NCBI GenBank assembly: GCA_021307315.1
Contig: JAJSPD010000042.1
Span: 124,001-188,000, forward strand
Direction of reading: 5' to 3'
DNA length: 64,000 nt
Origin: Bisporella sp. PMI_857
Lineage: Eukaryota; Ascomycota; Leotiomycetes; Helotiales; Helotiaceae
In this document: positions 22,943 through 34,020 of the stretch, piece after piece
Numbering within the stretch: the first letter of the stretch is position 1
Layout of the letters: each line of letters opens with the position of its first letter
Translations under genes and position numbers: made by a program
Notes under the pieces: generated by a model
Told to the model about the DNA's origin: nothing
Database searches by the model: none
What the model saw: only the letters and a program-made list of their open reading frames with translations

Positions 22943-24006
22943 ATGAAGTCTAAATTGTTATATATCGTCGCTCTCTTCACCGCCTCAGTTCTTGCAGTGG
23001 TACCCAATACAACTGACACAAAATGGCTGTACGCAGGATGCTACTTCGCACCAGCAGGACACATGCTGGACCACTTCACAGCGCAGAACCTTACTACCAC
23101 CAGCATCATGTCATGTTTCGAGGCTTGTGCAGATGTTAGATTTGCCGCGCTAGGAGCAGGACAGTGCTACTGCGCAAAGGAGATCATCGCGACCTTGAAG
23201 CCGAATGCGGATGATTCGAATTGTACAGTCCCTTGTGGTATCGACGGTGCGGACGCTGTACGTGTTTCTCTCCCACTATACAATAAAAACTGACATTTGC
23301 AGTGCGGCGGCCCTCTCTCCCTCGAAATGCGAGAGCCCGTCTCACTCTCCCTCTATGACTCTCTTCCTCCAGTTCCCATTTCCTACCCGGGCTGGAAATA
23401 CGACGGGTGCGTGCAACATAATTCGATGGTTAAGAACCTCACGCATCTGGCCACAATCGGTGAGCTAACCGTAAATCGATGTCTCGCTGTCTGCGACGTC
23501 TCTCCGGTGGAGTATGTTTTCGCGGGCGTAAGCGGAGATTCTTGTTTCTGCGGGGGCAAGAACTCTGTCACCAAGGCACCGCAATACGTAAAAGATGATT
23601 ACAACACCTGCAACTTCCCTTGCGCAGGTAACAAGGCCCAAGCTTGTGGAGGAACGTTCGCGGGATATGATGGGGCTGTGTATGTTCTTTCTCTCCCATT
23701 CCCTCTTTTATTCTCCAAGCCGCGAGAGCTGGAATATGCTGATGAGTGACCAGGAGTTTCTATGAGAGGGAAAGCGGTCCATCGGATGCATCTTCGATTG
23801 ATCCTAATCAGACCGGTCAGCTCATGACGAGGACGGTTCAGCATGCGGAGGCGACGAGTGTGACTACGGGGACGGATGGCAATCCTACGCCGGTTATCAC
23901 GAGTAGTTCGAAGGGGAGCCAGGAGACGAAGAAGAGCGATGCTGGAGCTGTGAGGATTGGAGGAGAGATACTAGCGGGTATGGTTGGGTTGTTGGCTGTT
24001 CTGTGA
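22943..24006 (+). CDS. WSC-domain cell-surface protein with predicted GPI anchor
   Basis: Exons 22943-23257, 23303-23679 and 23754-24006 give 314 residues. Residues 1-19 form a signal peptide (MKSKLLYIVALFTASVLA). Two WSC modules follow: residues ~28-115 (WLYAGCYFAP ... GQCYCAKE ... CTVPCGIDGADACGG) and ~135-225 (YDGCVQHNSM ... DSCFCGGKN ... CNFPCAGNKAQACGG). A Ser/Thr-rich stretch leads to a small-residue site (KKSDAGAVRIGG) and a short hydrophobic C-terminus (ILAGMVGLLAVL) with no cytosolic tail, as in GPI-anchored wall proteins rather than Wsc-type stress sensors. Introns are 45 and 74 bp. Function is probably cell-wall glycan binding. The partner WSC protein lies 9 kb to the left. Confidence 0.88.
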
Positions 24007-24458
24007 AAGGCTCTTGGAGGCTGTAAAGATACAAGGTGCTTGCGATCTAAGTGACCGTAGTCGAAGGTTCAGGCTTTTGGGCATATTTGTCGAGAGTCAG
24101 CTCCAGGCGTAACACGATCTAACTGAAGTCACAAGTCACATTCCTTCTCTTGCTCTAATGTACTAGTATTCAAGAATGATAAATAGTTGCATTCACGAAA
24201 AGGCATGCCTGGTTGCTTCACAAAGTACTGTGCTTCCAGGTACATTTACACATTAAGAAAGAGCCCTGTCCAGTATCTTCCAAAATGTAAGTCTTGGTGT
24301 ATTCCTTTACGTTCCTCGTCTGCTCTATGCCGACTAATGCAGCTACCGGTAGAGCAATATCTAATCTACAATCCTCTAACTGAGCTCCACCGGTCGGAAC
24401 GGAACTAAGTTACCAGATTTATAAAGCGCAGGCACTATAACGACACCGCGATTCCGTC
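24007..24458. other. Convergent intergenic region
   Basis: The 3' flanks of the WSC/GPI gene and the minus-strand coiled-coil gene. Nothing else seen. Confidence 0.5.
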
Positions 24459-25813
24459 TCAAGTTCGGTTCAAAGCAATTGCTCTCTCCATCATACCCAT
24501 TTGAACCAAGGCTCTCAATTTTTTCTGACTTCCATGCGCCAGTGGCAGTTTCAGCCATACTTTCTGGGACTTCTTCTCCCGATAGTACTGCAGGTCGTCC
24601 TCAATGGACGCCACTGCCTTTGTGTCAGATGCGTTGCTGCTAGTAAGCATATCTCTTTCCTCCTCTAGCCGACTAACTTTACTAAGGTAATATTCCTCTT
24701 CATCATGCACATATGTTTCGTGAGATTTCAGAATAACCTCTAGCTCAGTACGGTACCGACGGATCTTAGTAGCTATTTGGTGATGCTCTAGATATTCCAC
24801 GAACTCGATTGCGTTCTTCACTGCTCTAATGAGAACCTCTAACCACATAAGATACTTGTGGACGGTGACATTGCGAAATATTCTCATGCATTCGAGTAGG
24901 AATATGAAGCGTCGAAGCTCACAGACGACCGCAAGCTGTGGCAAGGCATCATAAGGGACTTCCACATTAGCCAGGATCTTCTTCCACTGATTGAGCTCTA
25001 TCTCCTTATAATGCGTTTTGCCAAGCTTCTTGAGTAGTTCTGGCATGTATTTGTGGACCCTGGTGAAAGCTGCTTGTTCGCCTAGATCCTGGATAACCTC
25101 CATCAGAGCGATAGATAGTCCAACGTCCAATCTCACATCGTATTTTGCCTTTTGTATAGCACGAGTCGACAGCTTATCGTGCCTTTGGTACTTGGGGTCA
25201 TACATCCAAAGAGAGAAGTTCGACTTTCCGCCATAATCCTCCTGCGTGTTGTTTTCAAGTTCATTCTCTATAGAAATGCGGATTAGTCATGCAAATTGGG
25301 TAGCAGTGAACCATGTAACGCACGGGGAATCTTTATCACAATGGGCTGTGTAAACTCCTTTCGTAGTCTCTTAGACACATGGTTTACAGTTTCTTTTTCG
25401 TCACCTAGCCTATTTAGTTGGGGATACCAGCCAAGAGATGGTGAAGACATACACTCTACCTCGGCTCCGAAGTGAGGGTTTCCTTCATCATGTTCTTTGA
25501 GAAGCACATCTTGCTGCGCTCCAGAAGACTCCAGAAGTTCTTGTAATCCTTTACGTAGCAACACCAACCCAAGTTCTTGCCCCGCCTTCATCTTACGTAG
25601 TGTCAAAATCGTGCTTTGGTAAGACTCAAACGCAGAAACCAGGTTGGAATATTCTTCTTCCCGTTCTCCATCAACCCCTTTAAGTTCGAGACTCACAGCA
25701 TCAATGGTCTTTCGATTTTTGACTTCGAGCTCCGTATAAAGCTGTGCGGCATCCTTAGACTCGGCGGAGTTATTCCCCTCGCAATCACATTTGCGCTTTT
25801 TGGTGTTTGGCAT
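24459..25813 (-). CDS. Uncharacterised coiled-coil protein
   Basis: Exons (minus) 25813-25324 and 25267-24459 give 432 residues; the 56-bp intron has a GTGCGT donor and TATAG acceptor. The start at 25813 (MPNTKKRKCDCEGNN, context ACAATG) is preferred; an in-frame ATG at 25894 would add 27 residues. The protein is charged and mostly helical. A first helical block covers about 20-100 (LYTELEVKNRKTIDAVSLEL), the middle is less structured, and C-terminal helices (VSRLEEERDMLTSSN) precede a basic tail. I recognise no domain and propose no function. The lysine/arginine-rich N-terminus could be a nuclear signal. Codon use looks like that of its neighbours. Confidence 0.75.
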
Positions 25814-26358
25814 TGTTATAGTAATCGATTTGGAAAGCTTGTAAACTGTATGATACAGTTGCTGGAGGTAAACAGATAGCTTATATTGTCTCATGCGACT
25901 CTTCAAGGTATGCTCGAGCTCCAGTTAGTCGGTTATGTTTACATTGAGTTTGTAGCTACTGCCAGAACTGAGTACAGTCGCTGAAAATTCGACGAGGCTG
26001 TGGCGGTGAGATGCTTCATGGCTGTGACCTTGAGTGAATTGACATCTTCACCTTTGCTTGGCCTTGTCGGGTCTGTTTTTGGAAGTTGCATAAATAAAGC
26101 CATATTCAATACCGTTGAACTTCAGTATAAAATCCCCACTAGCGCTACTTAATTCAAAACCTAACATCATCTCCAAAGCTGGATCTCCCAACCTCTTCTG
26201 CATAAGCTGCCTCATTTTCTCCTTCTTGATTCCTCTACTCTCTGTTCCATTGGAACAGTTGCCCTCTTTCTGCTCCCCGCCTATCCATTAAATATTCCCA
26301 CTATGACTAACTTCTTGCCAGATCACTCCTCGAAGTTACAAAGGTGGTTGCCACCTTC
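25814..26358. other. Upstream region of the coiled-coil gene
   Basis: No gene seen. The region leads directly into the 279-bp tandem duplication. Confidence 0.45.
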
Positions 26359-26932
26359 CGATAATCTAGTATCACCTTGAGGCACGACTCAGCTGGTCTA
26401 CACAGGGGGTATCACGTTAGACCATGCTGGTTGGCATGGCAGGTTGCCTACACCAAACTTGTGATGTTTGAAGCGGTTCGCGAAATAAACCTACCCACCT
26501 TCTGGGGTCCTTTGATTGCTCTTGCCATCCGAGCGATCACTGGTTGGCTGGCTTTCCCTCTGACGCTGGCGACAGCTGGCCGATGGGGTTTTCAGGTGAC
26601 GGCGCCTGGCGAGACCATTCGTGGTCAATGGATGTGCTTTTTCGACTTCGACACGATAATCTAGCATCACCTTGAGGCACGACTCAGCTGGTCTACACAG
26701 GGGGTATCACGTTAGACCATGCTGGTTGGCATGGCAGGTTACCTACACCAAACCTGTGATGTTTGAAGCGGTTCGCGAAATAAACCTACCCACCTTCTGG
26801 GGTCCTTTGATTGTTCTTGCCATCCGAGCGATCACTGGTTGGCTGGCTTTCCCTCTGACGCTGGCGACAGCTGGCCGACGGGGTTTTCAGGTGAACGCAC
26901 CTGGCGGGACCATTCGTGGTCAATGGATGTGC
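26359..26932. repeat. Two direct copies of a 279-bp unit (period 295 bp)
   Basis: Copy 1 is 26359-26637 and copy 2 is 26654-26932, in the same orientation, separated by a 16-base spacer. By hand alignment they differ at about nine positions, seven of them transitions (roughly 97% identity). Both keep the same open frame of about 92 codons (e.g. ...MFEAVREINLPTFWGPLI...), but it opens at a TTG and has no recognisable domain. The unit is more GC-rich than the flanks. No terminal inverted repeats or LTR signature were seen, so the origin is unknown. Confidence 0.9.
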
Positions 26933-28846
26933 ATCTTCTCGAAAGAGTAGAGCTGAATATCGCCTAATTGCCCTCATTTTTAGGCGATCAGCTCGTATCT
27001 CGAGGTTTATTGATTACTTCATATAGATATTCTCATGGTATACTTGCGAGTTGCACATAGTTACGGTGAAATATCTAGGAAGTTACATATTATCTTGATA
27101 AGAAAATCTTCCGTTGGCGTAGTTCGGTCGAGAATGAGACAAGAATTAAACTCATACTGCTTGCTCGCCTGCAGTTAGTAGTGTAGGTGGTATTCTCCCT
27201 TTTCAATATCCAAATGATATATATAATGACATTTGTCAATACGAGTTGCCAATGATTGTCGAGATACCATTACACTTCATCTGCTGCGTAAATGGTGCAG
27301 CTAATTTATGGTGATAGCGGTAGAAAGTTATTCAGCCCTGCCTATTCTATTCTCTTTAACTCAATAAAGATCCTCCGTTTCACTTGATAATACATGTATG
27401 GTCTTAACAGCTTTGTTGAAATATCTACCATTCTGTCCTATTCATCCACAAGATCTGTCCATTCAAATCCCAGCTTTCCAACTTACCCTCAATCAAAGTC
27501 TCTCTAACGAACATAAAAGCAAAACGCGCGAGGAAAACTTCGCAGTGTCGAGAGGATACATTTGCAAGACACGCCTAACGAGACGGCACTACAATCTACT
27601 TCATGCTTGCACATCAGGTCTCGAAAATACAGACGCGGGCATATTCCAGGCAACTTCGCTTCGAGCGAATTTGTAGAAGACAACAAACACATCAACCATT
27701 ACCCGCTCCCACGATTCGACAATTCCTTCCGAGTCCCCGCCTTGCTGTCGACCTCACTCGGCGAAAAGCTTGCAATACACATACTTGGCGTAACACAATG
27801 TCATGTTGGAAAAGCATTATGAAATCTCACAAAGCTTTATATGTATAGGATCATACGAAAATTGAGTTCTCGCTGAAGGATATGATGCATGTAGGCGATC
27901 TTTTTACGTCACAATGAATGCACTAATGGCTTGACTCTACAGACATGATTTATATACTTGGCTACTTAGACGATTGGGTCATGGTTTTGTAGACTGATGA
28001 TAAGAAATCTGCTGCAAAAGTTTGCGCGTTATAGCCTGCGGCAAAATGGTTCTTCTGAATTACAAGCACAAATTTCAAAAGCGTATGCTAGCTTTTATCT
28101 GTTTAACATATCTCTGCCTTTGCTTACTCAGTACGTTACCACAAAGTTAAGTAACTAAGGTTCCAGAGTGTCTAGATGTCCAGACTTTTATTTAGACAAT
28201 GTAGTCGTCTTGAGCTCAGAATCGCTTGCCTAGTTTATAACTACCCTTTTTGAACAATTCTTACCAAACCATCCCACCAGCATTGCCTGTTCCTACCGCT
28301 ACTAGACAATGAAAACATGCTAGGATCTAAGTACTGACCGGTAACCCAGTACAGGCAATCACACTCAGATGAACTCCTAGAGACTGCTTTTTAAAAACTT
28401 GATAATCGTCAGGTTCATCAGTAATTTGACAAGCCAAGATAACCACAGGAGCGTTATAATTGCTATTTGAGACTCTGAAGTTGGAGAATTGACTTTTGCT
28501 ATTGAAAATAATGGCCCGCTTAAGCTCGTATACGAGTTCAGCTTTGGTTGATAGAGGTGATCTTAAAACTGGCTTTGATGACTGTTTAAAAGTGCCAGGC
28601 GATATTAAAAAGGATAAGCTATTCCTTCTTTGCTCTACTGTGACCCCACTTCCCGGTTTTCTTCCGTTGTTGAATCTTTGAGCAGTTCCGGGTGCCGAAA
28701 TGTGGCCTGTATATTCGGGTAGTGGGGACTTTTATTTTTTCCAAGTTTCCTGTGCCGAGACCGGCACCATCGACTATATTTCCACTTCCTGAACCAGAGT
28801 ATCAAAAGCAGACTAGGTTGCGCAGTCCCATTCTGCTCCCCTCAAG
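26933..28846. other. Gene-free region
   Basis: About 1.9 kb with only short frames and no domain, RNA gene or repeat that I can support. The right end is the aminotransferase promoter. Confidence 0.45.
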
Positions 28847-28854
28847 TATATAAG
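28847..28854 (+). promoter_or_regulatory. Probable TATA box of the aminotransferase gene
   Basis: TATATAAG lies 135 bp upstream of the ATG at 28989 and is followed by a pyrimidine-rich tract (CTTTTTCTTC), a common fungal core-promoter arrangement. Confidence 0.55.
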
Positions 28855-28988
28855 CGACTTGCTTTTTCTTCAGATTTACGCTATTTCAAGCTTCTTACGT
28901 GTTGGTATTCTTCATAGTTGTGTAAATATCTTTATTGTTTGGAATACTAGTTTCTAAACGTTGTTGAGAGCGGTCACTACGAGTTAGG

Positions 28989-30363
28989 ATGTCTTCTATA
29001 TTTCATAGATCACTTACGAAGTCTTACCCGGAGGTAGTCGCCGGCGATGGTCCGTATTTAATAACCTCGGATGGACAACGAGTGTTGGATGGTAGTAGTG
29101 GAGCTGCAGTATCATGCCTTGGTCACAGTAACTCGGAAGTCGTCGACGCAATAGTCAGCCAAGCTCGAACGCTTCCATTTGCACATACATCTTTCTTTAC
29201 GAATAGGCCATCAGAATTGCTGGCTAAGCTTCTTATCGAGCAAAGTGATTCGGCTTTTGAAAAAGTTATCTTTCTGAGTTCAGGTATATTCATACTCTCA
29301 AGTCTCACTCTGTCTCGAATTCTTAACATAGTTCCTAGGATCTGAGGCTGTCGAGTCGTCTATCAAACTTGCACGTCAGTACCACAACGCCAACAATCAG
29401 CCAAATCGCGTCAATTTTATTGCACGTCAGAGTTCCTATCATGGCAACACCCTTGGTGCACTCTCCGCTGGTCATAACCCACCACGAAGAGAGCCATTTG
29501 CACCCATTCTCTCGCCAGCCTTCCACCATACCTTGCCATGCTTCTACTCACGCGATGGCAAACCCAATGAAACCGAAGACGAGTACGTATATAGACTCAT
29601 GGCTGCTCTCGAAACCCAGTTTCAGGAACTCGGCCCCTCCACCATCGCAGCCGTCATTGTTGAGCCTGTGAGTGGCTCAACCTTAGGCGGCGTTGCAGCC
29701 TCCCCTGTTTATCTCTCACGTCTTCATGAACTCTGCAATAAGCACGGCGCGTTGCTTATCTTTGACGAAGTTATGTGTGGCATGGGACGTGCCGGGACTT
29801 TGCACGCATGGCAATCGCTCGGCAACGTCAAGCCTGATTTGCAGACCATCGGTAAGGGACTAGCAGCCGGGTACCAGCCGCTTTCTGCTGTGCTCGTGAG
29901 CGGAAAGGTTCATTCGAAACTTTTAGAGGAGGCCACGACGAAGCCGTTTCTTAGTGGGCATACTTATCAAGGCCATGCGATCGCTTGCGCCGCAGGGCTG
30001 GCGACCCAAAAGTACTTGATCGAGAGGAACTTGTTGGAGAATGTGAGAAATATGGGGGAGTTACTTGTTACGTTGCTGAAAGCAGCGTTACCAAAAAATG
30101 TGGTAAAGGAGATTCGCGGTGTTGGCTTGTTTCGTGGTGTGGAATTTCAACCTGTTGATCCTAGTGGTAGTCAAATTGCCAAAGAAGTGGCGGCGCTGAC
30201 CTTTGAGAAAGGCGCAGCGGTTTATTTGTGCTCGTCAGCAGTCGACGCTGTGCTTTTCGCGCCTCCGTTTATTATCAATAAAAGGCAAGTGGAGGAGCTT
30301 GCTACGACTTTTAATGCGGCGGTAAGGGAGGTCTTGACGCGCAGAGGGATATCATCTAAGTGA
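28989..30363 (+). CDS. Class III PLP-dependent aminotransferase
   Basis: Exons 28989-29283 and 29339-30363 give 439 residues; the intron is 55 bp (GTATAT...CCTAG). The PLP-site features of class III (ornithine/GABA-type) aminotransferases are present in order: a GSEAVESSIKLAR cofactor-phosphate segment, SYHGNTLGALS, the Asp motif LLIFDEVMCGMGR, and the Schiff-base Lys in IGKGLAAGYQPLSAV, then SGHTYQGHAIACAAG. The length is normal for the class. It has no targeting signal, so it is probably cytosolic. The amino donor cannot be read from sequence; fungal relatives are annotated as beta-alanine/omega-amino-acid or unknown transaminases. It stands alone, with no obvious pathway partner adjacent. 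Confidence 0.93.
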
Positions 30364-30935
30364 CCCTTACCGGCTGCGTAAGTAGATCAAAAGATATTCT
30401 AGATTACTCAGAAATGATCGACATAACCTTACCACACTTAGTCCTCTACTTTCTACTTCATGTGAGCATTTGCCAGATTCAGACAATAAATCAAGAATAA
30501 CCGAGCAGAATGTTAAGTAAATAGCATTAAGTACCATCTTCCAAGGGTTAAGTGATTTAAAACACTTCGATTACCAATGTATAATGTATGAGAAGAATTG
30601 CGCAGCGCAGGCATAGCTTCCTAAGAAAGGTTGCGAAATACGTATTAAGCAAACAATAGGCTTGGATGCATACAACCAAATGGGAAAAGAAAGTAAAAGG
30701 TTGCGCATGGGTATTCAAGCCTCGCTGCAGCTTCTGCTTCTACGACTGCTGGGATATCCAGTACTAAAGCACACCCTCTCACCAGCCTATGCTCTGCTTG
30801 CATAGTTACACTTATTGGGACTTTCTCATAGACAGCTTGGGAGAATAAAATATAGAACACTGCGTATGAAATGCCGTGGGGCTAAAAATATATAATATCA
30901 ATTTCATCTAAATATGACAATATTCGTACATCATC
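30364..30935. other. Convergent intergenic region
   Basis: The 3' flanks of the aminotransferase and the CLC channel gene. No feature recognised. Confidence 0.5.
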
Positions 30936-33820
30936 TTATATTGGCGTATCGTCATCGATAGGGTCTGAGTTTAATAATCCCCTCTCTTCGCCTTCACCTT
31001 GTTCCCTCGTAAGTCCTGTATTCAAGCCAACTCCATCGGCAGCATTTGACCTTCTGGTTTCTTCTGCTCCATTTAGAACATACCAGACATCTTTCTTGGT
31101 CAGCAAGCCTTGTAAAACCCCTCGATCGCTGAACAAAACATATCGGAGCCCTAATTTTTGAAAGTAATTGGCCGTAAGTAGGAGGTTGGATCGTGACGGC
31201 AGGGTCAGAGGTGTTTGATCCATCCAAGGCCGTAAATCCAGAGTGGTCCGTGGGTCCGCTAAAGGCTGATGAGAGAAAAATGCTTCGGTCGTTAGTGGAA
31301 GGGAACGAGGCGCTGCAGTGGAGGTGCGAAGATTGTACGTGAGCTCTGCACGAGATATATATCCAAGTAGTATCGCATCTCTTGGATCGGAGATTACTGG
31401 AAAGCCACGAAAAGGATGTGTGGCCAGTATGTTTGTCAATGATTCGATGGTGTGTCCAGCAGCAGTTAAAACCACGAGATCTTCGATCTTAGTCATGATC
31501 TGGCTGACTGGAATATCAGGAATAGGGATTTCGTCGCTGTTGTCGAGGAAAGGATATTCATTGAAATGAATCCAGCTTTCATAGATACCACGCTTTCCAA
31601 ATGCGTCCCCAACCCATTTGCTAATCATGACAGCTATCATAATAGGCAAAACATAAGTAAGGGCGCCAGTAAGCTCAAACATTATAACAACGATTGAGAC
31701 TGTCATTCGTGTGACACCGCCAAGGGCTGCCGCTGCGCCGATAATAGCGTATGTACCTGGTGTGACACAAGGTATATCAGGCTCGCAATTCTCAAAAGCA
31801 AAGAAGGTTGGGTGATTGTGCACCCAGATCTCCATAATACTGCCCACGACACGCCCAAAGAGTGCCCCAATAGCCATGGATGGCAAAATAATACCAGCGG
31901 GGATTTGGAGTCCAAAAGTAATCGACGCAAGAAAGAATCCCAGGATGGAGGCGCACATGAGTAAGAATATGGTCCCTGCGGTCGCAGTTCCAGTCTTACA
32001 GAGCCCAAATTGATCATCCAGCACTTGTGAGCATTCCGCAAAAAGCGAGTAAACGAGCTCAGAGGATTGAGCTCGCATGTATAGATTGGGGTAGTTGATG
32101 AGCGCGGTAAGAAGAGCTATGAGTACAACCTGAGTGATGGGTCCTGGTAACCAGGTCGCGGATTTCTTCCATTGAGCGATCTTCATATTCATTTTAATGA
32201 ACAAGCCGCCGTAAATTCCCTATGGCTGTCAATCTTTTACATTAGATTGAAACGGAGACATCCACTTACACCAAAAATACCTAGTAGAGCAAATGGCACG
32301 ATTTCGAACCCATGCCAGCCAGTACTATACTTAACTTGGTACAAAACAAGTTTCCCGCTGCGAAACGGATCGAGCGCCTGCAATGTAACGGCAGCTGTCA
32401 TTGCACAGACAAAGCTCTGCCACATTGTTTTGTCAGGGAAATAATACGACAGTTGCTAATATATAATTAATCGATTGAGTTTGTGATTACAGAACTACAA
32501 ACCTCGAGACTGAATAACACACCACCAATAGGAGAACCAAAGGCTACGGATATTCCGCTAGCTGCAGCAGCTGACAGGACCTCTCTCTTTCTAGCTGTGA
32601 AACTATGAGTATCCAGTAGAGAGAAGTGGGTACGCTGGGTGCTTTACCTTCATTTCCGTTGATATTATTGAATAGCTTCATGAAGAGGGCTGCACAACAA
32701 CACGCAACATGGACAAGAGGACCCTCCTTCCCGAGCCACATCCCGGATGCAACCGCTAGACACTGAAGAAGTTAATATATACTCCAGTGGTAAGAACCCT
32801 GGAGAAATTACTTACCAGACCCAAAGACTTTATAACTAATGTCCACGTTCCCATGAAGCGTCTTATAACAAAACCGCCAAGGACTGTTTTGATTTCTGGG
32901 ATTCCGCTGTGTTTAGCATACAGAGCATACTCTTGTACTAGAATGCTCGCCACCAAAGCAAATGCCAACTGCCAGCGTTAGGCTGAACTTTGAACCAAGA
33001 GTTCACAGTTTTGACGTACCGAAAATACAATAAAGAAGATATATTCCACAAACCATTTCCCACCCCCAGAGGTGACATGGAGCGCAAGACTCCAGGGTAT
33101 CCAATCCTGGCACTGTGCCGACTCATCGTACCCCAAGCAACAGAAGTATTTGTTCAAATAAAAGCGTCCACCGTCTCCTCCAGATGAGCAATATCCAGTC
33201 TTCAGGTCCCCGAGCCAATCACTCGCAATATCTATCCCAGCGGCGAATACGCCGACTAATAAGCCTGTTAGGATGAGGAGCACCCATATTTGACTTGCGT
33301 CCATAAGCTGTTGTACATATCCGACCAGCCCTGATGCGCTTGAATACAAGATGCGTAATCGCTGTCGCTCTTTTGTGTATTCGAAGATCCAATCGATGGC
33401 GGTCATATCTTCGTAACCTACTCTTCGGCCGGGTCCCTCAATATACCAATCCAATGAACCACCATCTTTCGCACTCTGCTCCTCATCTTGCCCATCACCA
33501 CGTCCATGTGCGCCGAATCCATGTTGTGGTATGCTAAGGGTTGGCGTGCCTGACCGCGACGATGGCGTTGCTTGTCCGGAACCTATCCCATTGCCTGACA
33601 AGACGGAAAAAAACCTTAACCCAGCTGACTGCTTCTGTTTCCGCTTGAAGGATATCGCATCCCTACCCAGGGGATCGTCTGATAACACAGCTTGATCTTC
33701 AAGATAGTTCGAAGGTTGATCATCGTTATCGCTATCGTTCTCGACTGTCGCGCGTGGCGGATATGGCTGATTCGACGATGAGCTTCTCTGTTCTATAGGC
33801 CCCGTGGATGTACTGGCCAT
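30936..33820 (-). CDS. CLC-family voltage-gated chloride channel/transporter with CBS domains
   Basis: Exons (minus): 33820-33020, 32968-32816, 32762-32648, 32594-32503, 32455-32270 and 32219-30936, giving 876 residues; all introns are 47-53 bp. A disordered Ser-rich N-terminus is followed by the CLC membrane core. Signature segments visible: [18 protein letters not shown] (selectivity region), [11 protein letters not shown] with the gating glutamate, [12 protein letters not shown], and [20 protein letters not shown]. Two C-terminal CBS domains cover about residues 680-840 ([14 protein letters not shown] ... ; ...[21 protein letters not shown]). Yeast Gef1 and relatives acidify and balance charge in endomembrane compartments, so a Golgi/vacuolar role is likely. 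The ATG at 33820 was chosen over an upstream non-ATG extension. It shares a 200-bp promoter with the neurochondrin-like gene. Confidence 0.95.
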
Positions 33821-34020
33821 GTCTATACATCTGCTGTGGCCTGTCGCATTCACATCCCAAAGGCTGGAATGCTGTTTGCTTGTGAGCCTGTCGAGGCTGA
33901 CCGGCCGCGCCAAGGCTCCTTCGGCTGCAAATGCCTAATCTAGCAAAATCAAAAGTCAATAACTCAAGTTTGGAGACACCAAACACATGTCCTATGTTTA
34001 GGCACTGTGTACTTCTAGCC

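Noticed and set aside
26377..26950. Two similar ~92-codon frames in the tandem repeat as paralogous small genes
   Set aside because: Both open at TTG rather than ATG, have different 3' ends and show no domain; treated as a DNA repeat.
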